Assembly (NCBI RefSeq): GCF_023380205.1
Contig: NZ_CP093361.1
Span: forward strand, 434,001-498,000
DNA from: Nicoliella spurrieriana
GTDB lineage: Bacteria > Bacillota > Bacilli > Lactobacillales > Lactobacillaceae
Length of the DNA: 64,000 nt
Direction of reading: 5' to 3'
A program made the translations under genes and the position numbers. Numbering within the stretch: the stretch's first letter is position 1; every line of letters begins with the position of its first letter. The notes beneath the pieces are model-generated. The model made no database searches. It was not told the origin of the DNA and saw only the letters and a program-made list of their open reading frames with translations. Below are positions 19,202 to 27,560 of this stretch, piece after piece.

Positions 19202-19273
19202 TCTTCTTTAAATTACCAGCTGAAAATAAATCAACTGATGAATTAATTTGCATTATAATAAATATCATCTGTA

Positions 19274-19301
19274 ATTATATCATAAAGTTGATTGTATGCA
19301 A
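19274..19301 (-). promoter_or_regulatory. Promoter of the flavoprotein (pseudo)gene
   Basis: TTGCAT, 16-nt spacer and TATAAT on the minus strand. A ~115-nt leader with a terminator-like hairpin follows. Confidence 0.65.
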
Positions 19302-19391
19302 ATTATTTTATAGATTGAATTAATGATTGAACTAAAACTATTTGTCAATTAAAATTATAATATATTAAATATTTTGGAGTGATTTTAAATA

Positions 19392-20279
19392 ATGAAAAAA
19401 TGTCCTAATTGTGGCAAAGAGGTAGATCGTAATTCGAAATTTTGTACATATTGCGGTTATAACTTTACCAATCAGTCATCAGCTAGCGTTAAAAATAATG
19501 GGGGCGATGCTAATCAAACTACTGATTCATCACAACCAAAGGCTAGTGCCCATCAACAGGTTGACGCTCATTCAGCTAATCCACAACCAAATGTGCGAAA
19601 TAGTCAGGTGAAAAAGTTTTCCAAAAACTACTTTCAGTGGCTATTGGATACTTTGAAACATCCCACGAAACGAAATACGAACACACATAGATACTTTGGA
19701 TTAACATCATTTATGATTTCAACCTTGTTGATCATCTTAGATATTGTCCAAGGGATTAAGTTAGCTGTAAATGCAACGACTTCCAGCATCTCAGGGCTCC
19801 TAGGGATTGGCAATTCATCTTCAATTGGAAGTTCAATTACTAGCAGTTCTGAGTATGGTTCGATTATGTTCCATACTTCCATCTACTTATATATTTGTGT
19901 GTTATTAATGTTGTTGATAACAATCTTAGTTCCATTTGTAATTCGTAAGGTCGCTTACAATGACGCCACTTCACTAGGGGAATTCATGAATCAATTTGCG
20001 GCTTATTCCAATTATGGATTACTAATTGAACTGGTAGTGTTACTATTGTTATCATTGGGGATTTTAATAATTCCTGCATTTGTGTTGATGCTATTTGTTT
20101 ATTTAGGATACTTAATTGCATTTGTATATTCGATTCTTTCTGTTGATGATCATGGCAGATTAGATAAAATTTATGCAATGCTGATTGCGTTTGTGATTGA
20201 ATTTATTATCATAACGATTTTCTTATCTATACTAGGATTGATATTAGGCGTTTTTCTGCCAGTTTTGAGTTCACTTTAA
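19392..20279 (+). CDS. Zinc-ribbon membrane protein
   Basis: A 295-residue protein. Residues 4-21 form a CPNC...CTYC zinc ribbon, followed by a polar Gln/Ser/Asn linker (~25-85) and about five hydrophobic segments in the C-terminal two-thirds. No enzyme motif is seen. Such ribbon-plus-membrane proteins are common in lactobacilli and mostly uncharacterised. The next gene, 32 nt downstream, also starts with a zinc ribbon, so the two probably act together. Confidence 0.85.
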   Translation: MKKCPNCGKEVDRNSKFCTYCGYNFTNQSSASVKNNGGDANQTTDSSQPKASAHQQVDAHSANPQPNVRNSQVKKFSKNYFQWLLDTLKHPTKRNTNTHRYFGLTSFMISTLLIILDIVQGIKLAVNATTSSISGLLGIGNSSSIGSSITSSSEYGSIMFHTSIYLYICVLLMLLITILVPFVIRKVAYNDATSLGEFMNQFAAYSNYGLLIELVVLLLLSLGILIIPAFVLMLFVYLGYLIAFVYSILSVDDHGRLDKIYAMLIAFVIEFIIITIFLSILGLILGVFLPVLSSL

Positions 20280-20311
20280 ATAATTAAGGCAGTTTATGGG
20301 AGGTCATTAAA

Positions 20312-21121
20312 ATGAAATTTTGTCCAAATTGTGGTACCAAGGTAGCTGAAGATACTGAATTTTGTCCAAATTGTGGGTATCAATTTAAAAACAGTCAAAA
20401 TAGCAGTGCAGAACATCATATTTACGATGGGGCTGAAAACAACGATGCTCAAATGAGTCGTGAGGCCCACAATGCCGATTATAATGGGAATTATGATCAA
20501 AAAAAGCCCCAAAAACACGGGCACGGATTGGTAATCACGTTGATTGTCATTATTGTTTTATTGCTAGCTGTCGGTGGCTATGCTGCTTATAAATTTGTTT
20601 TGACGCCAGGAACTAATCAACAAGCTGCTAGCAGTTCATCAAGTAGTAGTAGTAAAAATTCAGCTAGTGCTTCATCAGCTAGTTCTAGTGCTGCCAATTC
20701 TTCTAGTGCTGATAGTTCAGCAAGCGATCCCAATATTTCAGCAAACGATGCAAACTCATTACTAAGTGGAATGTTTAGTTCCGCTGCTGATGATGTATCG
20801 AGCGGCGGGGATGCCAGTGATATATCAGATAACTTCGTTGATGGGACTGATAACGCTGGGTACCAAGACCTTGCCAATTGGGTTCACTTACAAAGCAACA
20901 ATGATAAGGTGGATTCAGTAACGATGGACGTGCAAAATTTAACGACCCGTGGCAATCAGGTTAACTTCCAGGTAAAGTATGATTTTGTGCAGTCTAATGG
21001 CAATCCTGACCATATTCAAGTGTTTGAATGGCATGGTAAGATGGTCAATGATGGTGGTAATTTAATGATTCAAACCTTAGTTGGTGGCTCGAAGCCAATT
21101 TCCGATTACGATCAAAATTAA
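20312..21121 (+). CDS. Zinc-ribbon single-pass protein with Ser-rich stalk
   Basis: A 269-residue protein. CPNC...CPNC zinc ribbon at residues 4-21, a polar linker, one membrane helix (~72-92, LVITLIVIIVLLLAVGGYAAY), a Ser/Ala stalk (~105-135), then an extracellular C-terminal domain of ~120 residues. The ribbon would be cytosolic and the folded domain outside, as in TcaA-like envelope proteins. The function is unknown. It has a GGGAGG ribosome binding site and follows the gene at 19392, probably in the same transcript. Confidence 0.85.
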   Translation: MKFCPNCGTKVAEDTEFCPNCGYQFKNSQNSSAEHHIYDGAENNDAQMSREAHNADYNGNYDQKKPQKHGHGLVITLIVIIVLLLAVGGYAAYKFVLTPGTNQQAASSSSSSSSKNSASASSASSSAANSSSADSSASDPNISANDANSLLSGMFSSAADDVSSGGDASDISDNFVDGTDNAGYQDLANWVHLQSNNDKVDSVTMDVQNLTTRGNQVNFQVKYDFVQSNGNPDHIQVFEWHGKMVNDGGNLMIQTLVGGSKPISDYDQN

Positions 21122-21130
21122 TTTCAATTC

Positions 21131-21172
21131 AAAAATGCACCCCGGTTCAAAAACGAACTGAGGTGCATTTTT
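21131..21172. terminator. Bidirectional terminator
   Basis: AAAAATGCACC...GGTGCATTTTT with inner arms GGTTC/GAACT between convergent genes. Confidence 0.85.
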
Positions 21173-21178
21173 GGGTTT

Positions 21179-22531
21179 TTAGCCCGGGAGTTCACCGCTA
21201 AGCATTTGGAAGAGTCCAAAGCTTTCATCAGGGAACGCCATGATCATATCGTTATTAACGTCGTCAGGAGTCATGTGCTTACTGATGATGACTGACAATA
21301 AGTTAGCGAGTGGGCCGGCTTGGTTGCCCAATACGGTTGCACCCACAATTTCATTTTTAGCATTCAAAACAACGGTTGCTTCCGCGGTCGGTTCGTTCTT
21401 GGTCTCAAAGACGACCCGTCCATATGGAATCCGCTTGATTTGATATTGATCATCATTTTTAACGGCGTCAACCTTAACCCCGACTTGGGAAAGGCGGGGC
21501 AGGGCGAAGATAATCTCAGCAATTGGGGGGTAACTGAGGGCTTGGTCAGTCTTACCCAACAATAACTTAGCAATGTAATTAGATTCGTACGCGGCAGTAG
21601 GGGTTAACTTGGGTTGTGACTTTTTAACTACGTCACCACTTGCAAAGATGTTAGGAACACTGGTCCGCAGGTGGTCATCAACGGTGATGCCATTGGAATC
21701 AGCTTCAATGCCCAATGCTTCTAGCCCCAGCTGTTCGTAATTTGCAATTCGGCCAGTCGCATCTAAGACGTAGTCGGTCTTAATTTCATTGCCGGTATCA
21801 GTTTTGACCACCAAGCCATCGTCAGTTTTAGTTACTGAGGTGACACTCTGGTTAAATTCAAAATTAATCCCACGGTCCGCTAACTGGTGTGTGAGCTTTT
21901 GAACGTATTTAGAGTAAAATGACCGCAGTGGCCGGTCGGAATGGCTAATAATATCCACTTCGGCACCGGCGGCACGGGCTAGGTCGGCAAATTCATATGA
22001 AATAAAGCCACCACCAATGAATGTAAGGTGCTTTGGCATTTCTGGAATGTCCAAGAATTCACGACTATCGTGGAGAAATTCTTTCCCTGGAATCTCTAAT
22101 TTTGCAGGGCGTAGTCCAGAACCAATGACAATGTAGTCAGTTTCATATTCGTCCGGCCCCACTTTAACGTGGTGGGCATCACTAATTTGCCCCCAACCAT
22201 CAATAATATCAATCCCCATTTTAGGAAAAGCTTCCCGAATGGAATGGTGATCAGGATCTGCATCTAAGACCTGGTGCTTAAATTTCATTAGGCTGGGCCA
22301 GTCAATTTTAACTTCCCCCGTCAAGCCAGTCTGTTGGTATGCATGGGTTTGGTGAATTAAATCGGCAGGTCCGTCCAATAACATTTTGGCGTTACAACCG
22401 TAGTTAGTACAGGTCCCAAATAGGGTATCACCCTCAACTAAGGCTACTTTTTTACCAGCAGCAGCTAGCTTAGTTGCACCATGCCAGGTGGCGTGACCAC
22501 TACCGATAAAAATGACATCATATTGCTTCAT
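21179..22531 (-). CDS. Glutathione-reductase-like NAD(P)/FAD disulfide oxidoreductase
   Basis: A 450-residue class I disulfide oxidoreductase with FAD motif GSGHATWHGA (residue ~10), redox-active GTCTNYGCNAK (~40-50), NAD(P) motif GGGFISYEFA, ATGRIANY and FASGDV, and a C-terminal dimer domain. The C-terminus lacks the HPT...E catalytic dyad of classical glutathione reductase, ending in FPDESFGLFQM, so the true substrate is uncertain. It is the intact paralog of the UGA-containing gene at 17810. It lies 29 nt after the L36 paralog and is probably co-transcribed with it. Confidence 0.88.
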   Translation of the reverse strand: MKQYDVIFIGSGHATWHGATKLAAAGKKVALVEGDTLFGTCTNYGCNAKMLLDGPADLIHQTHAYQQTGLTGEVKIDWPSLMKFKHQVLDADPDHHSIREAFPKMGIDIIDGWGQISDAHHVKVGPDEYETDYIVIGSGLRPAKLEIPGKEFLHDSREFLDIPEMPKHLTFIGGGFISYEFADLARAAGAEVDIISHSDRPLRSFYSKYVQKLTHQLADRGINFEFNQSVTSVTKTDDGLVVKTDTGNEIKTDYVLDATGRIANYEQLGLEALGIEADSNGITVDDHLRTSVPNIFASGDVVKKSQPKLTPTAAYESNYIAKLLLGKTDQALSYPPIAEIIFALPRLSQVGVKVDAVKNDDQYQIKRIPYGRVVFETKNEPTAEATVVLNAKNEIVGATVLGNQAGPLANLLSVIISKHMTPDDVNNDMIMAFPDESFGLFQMLSGELPG

Positions 22532-22560
22532 TAGTTAATTCCCCCGTTCTTAAATTAAGA

Positions 22561-22677
22561 TTAACCTTGGCGTTGCTTTAATTTTGGATTCTTCTTGTTA
22601 ATAATATATACGCGGCCCTTTCTGTGGACCACTTGACTATTTTCGTCACGTTTTTTAACCGATGCTTTTACTTTCAT
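22561..22677 (-). CDS. rpmJ: Zinc-independent ribosomal protein bL36 paralog
   Basis: A 38-residue protein with a clear L36 pattern: [24 protein letters not shown] and terminal KQRQG. The four zinc ligands of ordinary L36 (Cys11, Cys14, Cys27, His33) are Asp, Ser, Asn and Leu here, making it a C-minus form. C-minus paralogs usually replace the zinc form under zinc limitation or thiol stress. It has an excellent ribosome binding site (AGGAGG), and the flavoprotein gene follows 29 nt later. A CTTAC-N5-GTAAG palindrome lies 40 nt upstream. Confidence 0.93.
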   Translation of the reverse strand: MKVKASVKKRDENSQVVHRKGRVYIINKKNPKLKQRQG

Positions 22678-22716
22678 AATAATAGCCTCCTGTAAATCTC
22701 ATAATTTGATTGTGTA

Positions 22717-22731
22717 CTTACCATTTGTAAG
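22717..22731. promoter_or_regulatory. Candidate operator upstream of the L36 paralog
   Basis: The perfect inverted repeat CTTAC-N5-GTAAG lies between the candidate -10 region and the ribosome binding site. Its TTAC...GTAA form resembles redox-sensing MarR/DUF24 family sites. Assignment to a specific regulator is inference. Confidence 0.4.
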
Positions 22732-22846
22732 CTTTAGTTATACTATCATAGATTGATTAAATTGGTTAGTAAAACGCTCATAACAATGATAAAGGTTTTT
22801 TTAAGTTGAATTTTTGTTATAATTAAAGCATCTGATATACGGGGAG

Positions 22847-23371
22847 ATGTTTAACATCGAAGCATTAATCGAACAATGTACTGTTAATGATGTTCGGAAG
22901 CTTCAGGAGATTAGTCGTAAAACATTCTACGATACATTCGCTGCTGATAGTGAACCTACTGATATGGCACGGTACTTAGAATCGGCTTTTAACATTGATA
23001 AGTTAACTAAGGAGATTCAAAATCCAGAATCATTCTTCTATTTTGTAAGACTGGATCAAGAAATCGTTGGTTATTTAAAAGTTAATATCGGTGATGCTCA
23101 AACTGAACCAATGGGTGCTGATACACTTGAAATTCAGCGGATTTACATCGATGTTGATTCTAAACACAAGGGCTTAGGTGGGCAGCTTTATGATAAGGCA
23201 ATTTCAGAAGCCAAGCAGCACCATAAGAATAAAGTCTGGCTGGGGGTTTGGGAACATAATCCAGATGCACAGGGATTTTATGCCCACAAGGGGTTCAAAC
23301 AATTTGGTGATCATGAATTTATCATGGGCTCAGAACACCAACGTGATCTATTAATGGAAAAATCCATTTAA
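22847..23371 (+). CDS. GNAT acetyltransferase, PaiA-like
   Basis: A 174-residue GNAT N-acetyltransferase resembling PaiA (spermine/spermidine acetyltransferase). The FYDTFA segment is near the N-terminus. The acetyl-CoA binding region is IQRIYIDVDSKHKGLGGQLYDKAI, and the final strand is GFYAHKGFKQFGDHEF. The GGGGAG ribosome binding site directly abuts the ATG at 22847, leaving no spacing. An ATC codon at 22856 in the same frame has ideal spacing, so the real start may be non-standard. Confidence 0.85.
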   Translation: MFNIEALIEQCTVNDVRKLQEISRKTFYDTFAADSEPTDMARYLESAFNIDKLTKEIQNPESFFYFVRLDQEIVGYLKVNIGDAQTEPMGADTLEIQRIYIDVDSKHKGLGGQLYDKAISEAKQHHKNKVWLGVWEHNPDAQGFYAHKGFKQFGDHEFIMGSEHQRDLLMEKSI

Positions 23372-23373
23372 TT

Positions 23374-23422
23374 AAAAAAGAACTAAGTGGTTGGAATTGA
23401 ATCCATCACTTAGTTCTTTTTT
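23374..23422. terminator. Bidirectional terminator
   Basis: AAAAAAGAACTAAGTG pairs with CACTTAGTTCTTTTTT between convergent genes. Confidence 0.92.
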
Positions 23423-23429
23423 GATTTAA

Positions 23430-24785
23430 TTAGACTTCCCAACTACCACCAAAAAGGTATTCCTTAAGATCTTCAGCAGTAGGCCGGTCATTATCTTCAA
23501 AGCCTCTAAATGGTCGTAGTGCCTGAAGCGCACCGTCTTGGTAATCACGACCAAGTGCAACTGCGTATTCAACCAACGAGTTATCCTTGATCTTTTCCTG
23601 GAGTTGCCCACTTGGGGTTAACTCAGGATATTTCACCCGCAGCCCCATATCTTGAATGATTTCTTGATATTCTGGGCCCGCTTGAATGGAATTGACAAAG
23701 AATTTGAGTTGGCGAATCAATGACTTAGCATGAATGCTGTAGGTACATTCATTCGGCTTTTCGAGTGCGACCGTATCATTCATTTCATTGGCCCGGGCTA
23801 ATGTTTTAACAACTTCGCTGGGTTTTAATGATGGGCTCATGATAAAGTAACTGGCCATCAACCGTAGAAAACGAAGGGTCCCAGTCCGAATCCCAATTGA
23901 ACTGCTTGGATCTAGATCGAGCATCCGCAACTCAATGTATTGAATTCCAGTTTTTTTCATTTTATCCAAATCATTATCACCACGGAGTCTAACCGGGCCC
24001 TGACCTTCCGCAGTCGTTAGCAGGGTTTTATTTTTAACGGCTTCGTTCATTGAATCAACATACGTATTTAGGTTCGTATAGTCCGCGAAGAACTTAGCAC
24101 CAAATCCAAAGCTGGTACTTTGTCGTAAACTCCGTACGGGATGCTTAGGCCGATTATCACTGTCAAAATAATTTTCCTCAGCAATTGGACTTGCACCAAA
24201 TAGGTATGTAATTAACCACCGATATCTAATGAATCCCTGAGCCATTGTCATGTATAGGTAGTTTTTAACTTCTTGCTTAGATTGAAAACGATTTGGAAAG
24301 TTTTTATAAACTAAGTCAATAATGTGGGGTCTAATACTTAAATTGACGTGGGTTCCACAAGGAGCTCCTTCAGAAATGCTGTGCTTTTTTAACCAGGTTT
24401 CAAAGTACTTTTGTTTTTTAGGTGTGGTATGCGCAATTAATGATTTATCCTTATTTTTAGGCATGATCGGTGGCATTGAAAGTGGCCATAACATCTCACC
24501 GGGGGATAAAGCGGTTCTTAACGATGTATTAATACTATATAGGTAGTGCACTGCATCAATTGCATTCTTAGCGGGTGGGGTAACAACCTCAGACATTGCC
24601 TCCAAAAAATCATTGGTAATCCACGGGTTGGTAGTTTCATCACCAATCATATTTGGATAGGGTTCGGTGCTGAGATGGCCGGTTTCATCAGCTCGATCCA
24701 TTTCAACTTCTAGGCCCATTTTGAAATCTGAAGTCTTTGATACTGCTTCGTTATCAAAAATAGCTTGTCCAATTTTACTAAACAT
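23430..24785 (-). CDS. gshA: Glutamate-cysteine ligase (stand-alone GshA)
   Basis: A 451-residue ligase making gamma-glutamylcysteine, the first step of glutathione synthesis. Visible family features are MGLEVEMDR with metal-binding Glu residues, ALSPGEMLWPLSMPP, PCGTHVNLSI, and YIELRMLDLDP. The start is the ATG at 24785 after an AAGGAGG ribosome binding site; the longer frame to 24863 starts inside the promoter region. Many lactic acid bacteria have a fused ~750-residue GshAB. Here the ATP-grasp GshB half is absent, so glutathione synthase must be elsewhere, or the cell stops at gamma-glutamylcysteine. Two glutathione-reductase-like genes lie nearby. Confidence 0.9.
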   Translation of the reverse strand: MFSKIGQAIFDNEAVSKTSDFKMGLEVEMDRADETGHLSTEPYPNMIGDETTNPWITNDFLEAMSEVVTPPAKNAIDAVHYLYSINTSLRTALSPGEMLWPLSMPPIMPKNKDKSLIAHTTPKKQKYFETWLKKHSISEGAPCGTHVNLSIRPHIIDLVYKNFPNRFQSKQEVKNYLYMTMAQGFIRYRWLITYLFGASPIAEENYFDSDNRPKHPVRSLRQSTSFGFGAKFFADYTNLNTYVDSMNEAVKNKTLLTTAEGQGPVRLRGDNDLDKMKKTGIQYIELRMLDLDPSSSIGIRTGTLRFLRLMASYFIMSPSLKPSEVVKTLARANEMNDTVALEKPNECTYSIHAKSLIRQLKFFVNSIQAGPEYQEIIQDMGLRVKYPELTPSGQLQEKIKDNSLVEYAVALGRDYQDGALQALRPFRGFEDNDRPTAEDLKEYLFGGSWEV

Positions 24786-25100
24786 AGTAAATTCCTCCTT
24801 TGAGGTATAAGTTAGGTATAATGATATGCTAAAATCGACTATAAGTAAACTTAATTTATCCAATTACATGATTATATTTTGTAATCTTTAAATTTATGGA
24901 TGATGCTAGTTGATATGATGGGATTATCATTCCTCACGATAATGAATTAAATTGACTTATGTAAAATTGCAAGATAAAATATTAATCATAATTATATAAA
25001 GAATCAATGGGATTAGCTGATATCAATTCAGTTGTGGTAAATGATTAATTCCCATTAATAATGATTACGAAATTGATAAAAATGGGTAATATGACATCTT

Positions 25101-25136
25101 AAGCGTCCCTTGGCATTTTGCTACGGGGCGCTTTTA
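25101..25136 (+). terminator. Hairpin with short T-tract in the amidohydrolase leader
   Basis: AAGCGtCCC and GGGGCGCTTTT pair around a ~15-nt loop, ending 24 nt before the start codon. The T-run is short (4), so it may be a weak attenuator or a structure only. The rest of the 374-nt gap from 24786 to 25159 is AT-rich and carries no gene that I can support. Confidence 0.45.
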
Positions 25137-25159
25137 AATTGAAAGGAATTTGATAACGA

Positions 25160-26350
25160 ATGAGTAAAATTGGTTTTATTAATGCAAATATTTTTGATGG
25201 GGTGCATAATACAATCCACAGTGATGCTTGGTTGGTCGTAGATGATCAAAGCGGCAGAATCATTCAAGTAGGCAGTGGTCAAATGCCCACAGTGGATCAA
25301 GCGGTGGATGTTAACGGGAAGTACATAATGCCCGGGTTAATTAATGCCCATACGCACATTACCGATGATCCAGCCACCAGTGATGGTGGGGTTAGTAAAG
25401 CACTTCCTGAAACGGTCGTGGACGCAATTCATTTTTTACAGCAGCTTTTAAAATCGGGCTGTACGTACATCCGGCAATGCGGGAGTACGTATGGGGTCGA
25501 TGTGCAGTTGAATGAACTGATTCATAAGGGCAAGATTAAGCATGTTCCTAGCATCATGGCATCTGGCCGGGCGTTCACCATGACTGGTGGGCACGGTGAC
25601 TATCAAAATGGTGGGTACATTGTGGATTCTGAAGATGAAATGCGGAAGAAAGTTCGTGAAAATTTCAAAAGGGGTGCGCAGTGCGTTAAGCTAATGGCTG
25701 GTGGCGGGGTCATGTCACCAGGGGATGCAATGGATGAAGCCCAATTAAGTGTGGAAGATATGAAAGTAGCCATCCATGAAGCCCATAATAAGCACACGAT
25801 TGTGGCTGCCCATGCTGAGGCCAATCCAGCGATTCAAAACTCGATTGATGCGGGCGTGGATTCAATTGAACATGGCTTTTACGTTACTGAAAAGCAAGTT
25901 GAACAGATTAAGGAACGCGGCATTTACTTGGTACCAACCGTGGTGGCTGCCTGGTCGGTAGTGACCTATGGTGCGGAGGATTTACCAGCTTGGGAATACG
26001 ATAAGATGAATGCTGCAATCGACAATTTATATGCAAATATCCACATGGCATATAAACGGGGAGTCAAGATGGCATTGGGAACCGATGCCGGGACGCCATA
26101 TAACAATTTTGAGACGACCACCCCGAAGGAAATTGAATTATTAGTGACTAAGGAAGGATTCACCAATTTTGACGCCCTTCATACTTCATATCATTCTGCC
26201 GAACTCATGGGAATTGATAGTGACTACGGATCGATTGAAGATGGGAAAGTAGCCGATTTTATCATTCTTGATGACAACCCCTTGACTGATGTGAGGGCAG
26301 TTCAACAATCAGATAAATCCGTTTATAAAAATGGCGTGAAGGAATATTAA
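25160..26350 (+). CDS. Metal-dependent amidohydrolase (imidazolonepropionase/prolidase-like)
   Basis: A 396-residue amidohydrolase-superfamily protein. Metal ligands in order are the HxH in NAHTHI (~62-64), the probable carboxylated Lys in CVKLMAGGG, His in AAHAEA, His in IEHGFY, and the catalytic Asp in GTDAGTPY. The C-terminal strand YGSIEDGKVADFIILDDNPL completes the composite beta domain. It is cytosolic. Relatives hydrolyse Xaa-Pro dipeptides or cyclic amides, but the substrate cannot be told from the sequence. Confidence 0.9.
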   Translation: MSKIGFINANIFDGVHNTIHSDAWLVVDDQSGRIIQVGSGQMPTVDQAVDVNGKYIMPGLINAHTHITDDPATSDGGVSKALPETVVDAIHFLQQLLKSGCTYIRQCGSTYGVDVQLNELIHKGKIKHVPSIMASGRAFTMTGGHGDYQNGGYIVDSEDEMRKKVRENFKRGAQCVKLMAGGGVMSPGDAMDEAQLSVEDMKVAIHEAHNKHTIVAAHAEANPAIQNSIDAGVDSIEHGFYVTEKQVEQIKERGIYLVPTVVAAWSVVTYGAEDLPAWEYDKMNAAIDNLYANIHMAYKRGVKMALGTDAGTPYNNFETTTPKEIELLVTKEGFTNFDALHTSYHSAELMGIDSDYGSIEDGKVADFIILDDNPLTDVRAVQQSDKSVYKNGVKEY

Positions 26351-26375
26351 TTACCGGTTACGATGGGAACCAACT

Positions 26376-26413
26376 AAAAAATCCTGCTATCTTTTTAAGG
26401 TAGCAGGATTTTT
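26376..26413. terminator. Bidirectional terminator
   Basis: AAAAAATCCTGCTA pairs with TAGCAGGATTTTT between convergent genes. Confidence 0.92.
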
Positions 26414-26420
26414 GATTTAA

Positions 26421-27317
26421 TTATTCAGCGTATTCATCAGATTCTGAGTAATATGCCTTCTTAGCTAATGACAGGTTACCGATAATTGCTAGCTTCCGAT
26501 TGGAATTAGATGGTGCAACTAGGTATTCATCGATGGGACCGACATCAACGTAGCCATTGAGTAGTTTCTGAAATTGCACCCTAATTTTGGCTAGTTCCAC
26601 TTCGTTTACAATATCGCCACCAATGATGATTTTTTCAGGTCGAATCAACAGGGTTGCTTGTAATGCAGATTGGGCAATGTAATACGCAACAATGTCCCAA
26701 ATGGGTTCAAACATTGAAATTTCCTTGTAGCTCTTGCCAAAACGGGCCTGAAATGCTGGTTCTGAAACTAAGCCTTCTAGGCAGTCACCTTGGTATGGGC
26801 AAGTGCCCTTGAACGTTTGATCATCTGGATGCCGTTTGGGCTTGATATGCCCAATTTCAGGGCTCCCCTGGTAGCCGATTAGTTCACCGTTATTCACAAT
26901 TCCGGCACCAACCCCCTTGCTAATTGTGAGGTATAGCAATGACAGTGTCGGCTGGTTGGCCAAAATCGAGCTGATGTATTCACCATATGCGGTACTATTT
27001 ACATCAGTGGTAAATGAAATCGGGGCGTTAATATATTGCTTTAACGTTCCCAATAGATTAATATTAGACCAATTTTTACGTGATGAATCTAGAATATACC
27101 CATATTTAGATGAGTAGTTTCTTAACTCTAACGGACCAAATGAGGATACCCCCACGGCCTTAATTTTATCAAATTTTTGAAAATATTTTATAACCTTAGT
27201 CAGGGTTTCCTTTGGATCTGATAATGGAAAATCAACTTTATCATCAATATTAACGTGGCCGTCACCCACGGCGCAGGTTACTTCATCGTCACGAAATTCA
27301 ATGCTGCCTAGTAACAT
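26421..27317 (-). CDS. Degenerate ROK-family paralog of fructokinase (probably not a kinase)
   Basis: A 298-residue protein homologous along its whole length to the fructokinase at 27561. The N-terminal phosphate-binding loop is lost: GSIEAGGTKF in the fructokinase is GSIEFRDDEV here. Other changes fall in motif regions: TDVNG to TDVNS, GTGVGAG to SKGVGAG, and the zinc-loop CPYHGDC to CPYQGDC. The frame is intact and nothing else is truncated. It may be a sugar-binding regulator derived from a kinase. It is transcribed divergently from the real fructokinase across two cre sites. Confidence 0.85.
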   Translation of the reverse strand: MLLGSIEFRDDEVTCAVGDGHVNIDDKVDFPLSDPKETLTKVIKYFQKFDKIKAVGVSSFGPLELRNYSSKYGYILDSSRKNWSNINLLGTLKQYINAPISFTTDVNSTAYGEYISSILANQPTLSLLYLTISKGVGAGIVNNGELIGYQGSPEIGHIKPKRHPDDQTFKGTCPYQGDCLEGLVSEPAFQARFGKSYKEISMFEPIWDIVAYYIAQSALQATLLIRPEKIIIGGDIVNEVELAKIRVQFQKLLNGYVDVGPIDEYLVAPSNSNRKLAIIGNLSLAKKAYYSESDEYAE

Positions 27318-27384
27318 GAGACGATCCCTCTTTTCACAGGTTGTTTTATTATTTTATGATTTTACAGTTTAAAAATAGCACAAT

Positions 27385-27400
27385 ACGAAAGCGCTTTCAA
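27385..27400. promoter_or_regulatory. cre-like site (CcpA) near the degenerate ROK gene
   Basis: CGAAAGCGCTTTCA contains the AAAGCGCTTT core palindrome and differs from the cre consensus only at its first base. Confidence 0.65.
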
Positions 27401-27449
27401 TTATTTTCACTTAAAAAAATAAAAAATAAAAATAATGAGGCTTCCTGAT

Positions 27450-27463
27450 TGAAAACGCTTTCA
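27450..27463. promoter_or_regulatory. Perfect cre site (CcpA) upstream of fructokinase
   Basis: TGAAAACGCTTTCA matches the consensus TGWAARCGYTWNCA fully and lies ~100 nt upstream of the fructokinase start, consistent with carbon catabolite control of the divergent pair. Confidence 0.85.
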
Positions 27464-27560
27464 AATGGTGCTATCTTGTAATTGTAGAAAAGTAAATCTA
27501 CAATTATTAACAATGATAATGATTTAAGTAAATAATTTTAACCAATCAGAGGTGGTTACG

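Noticed and set aside
23430-24785. Fused GshAB (GshF)
   Set aside because: The frame ends at ~450 residues, with a terminator 8 nt further on. No ATP-grasp domain follows in any frame.
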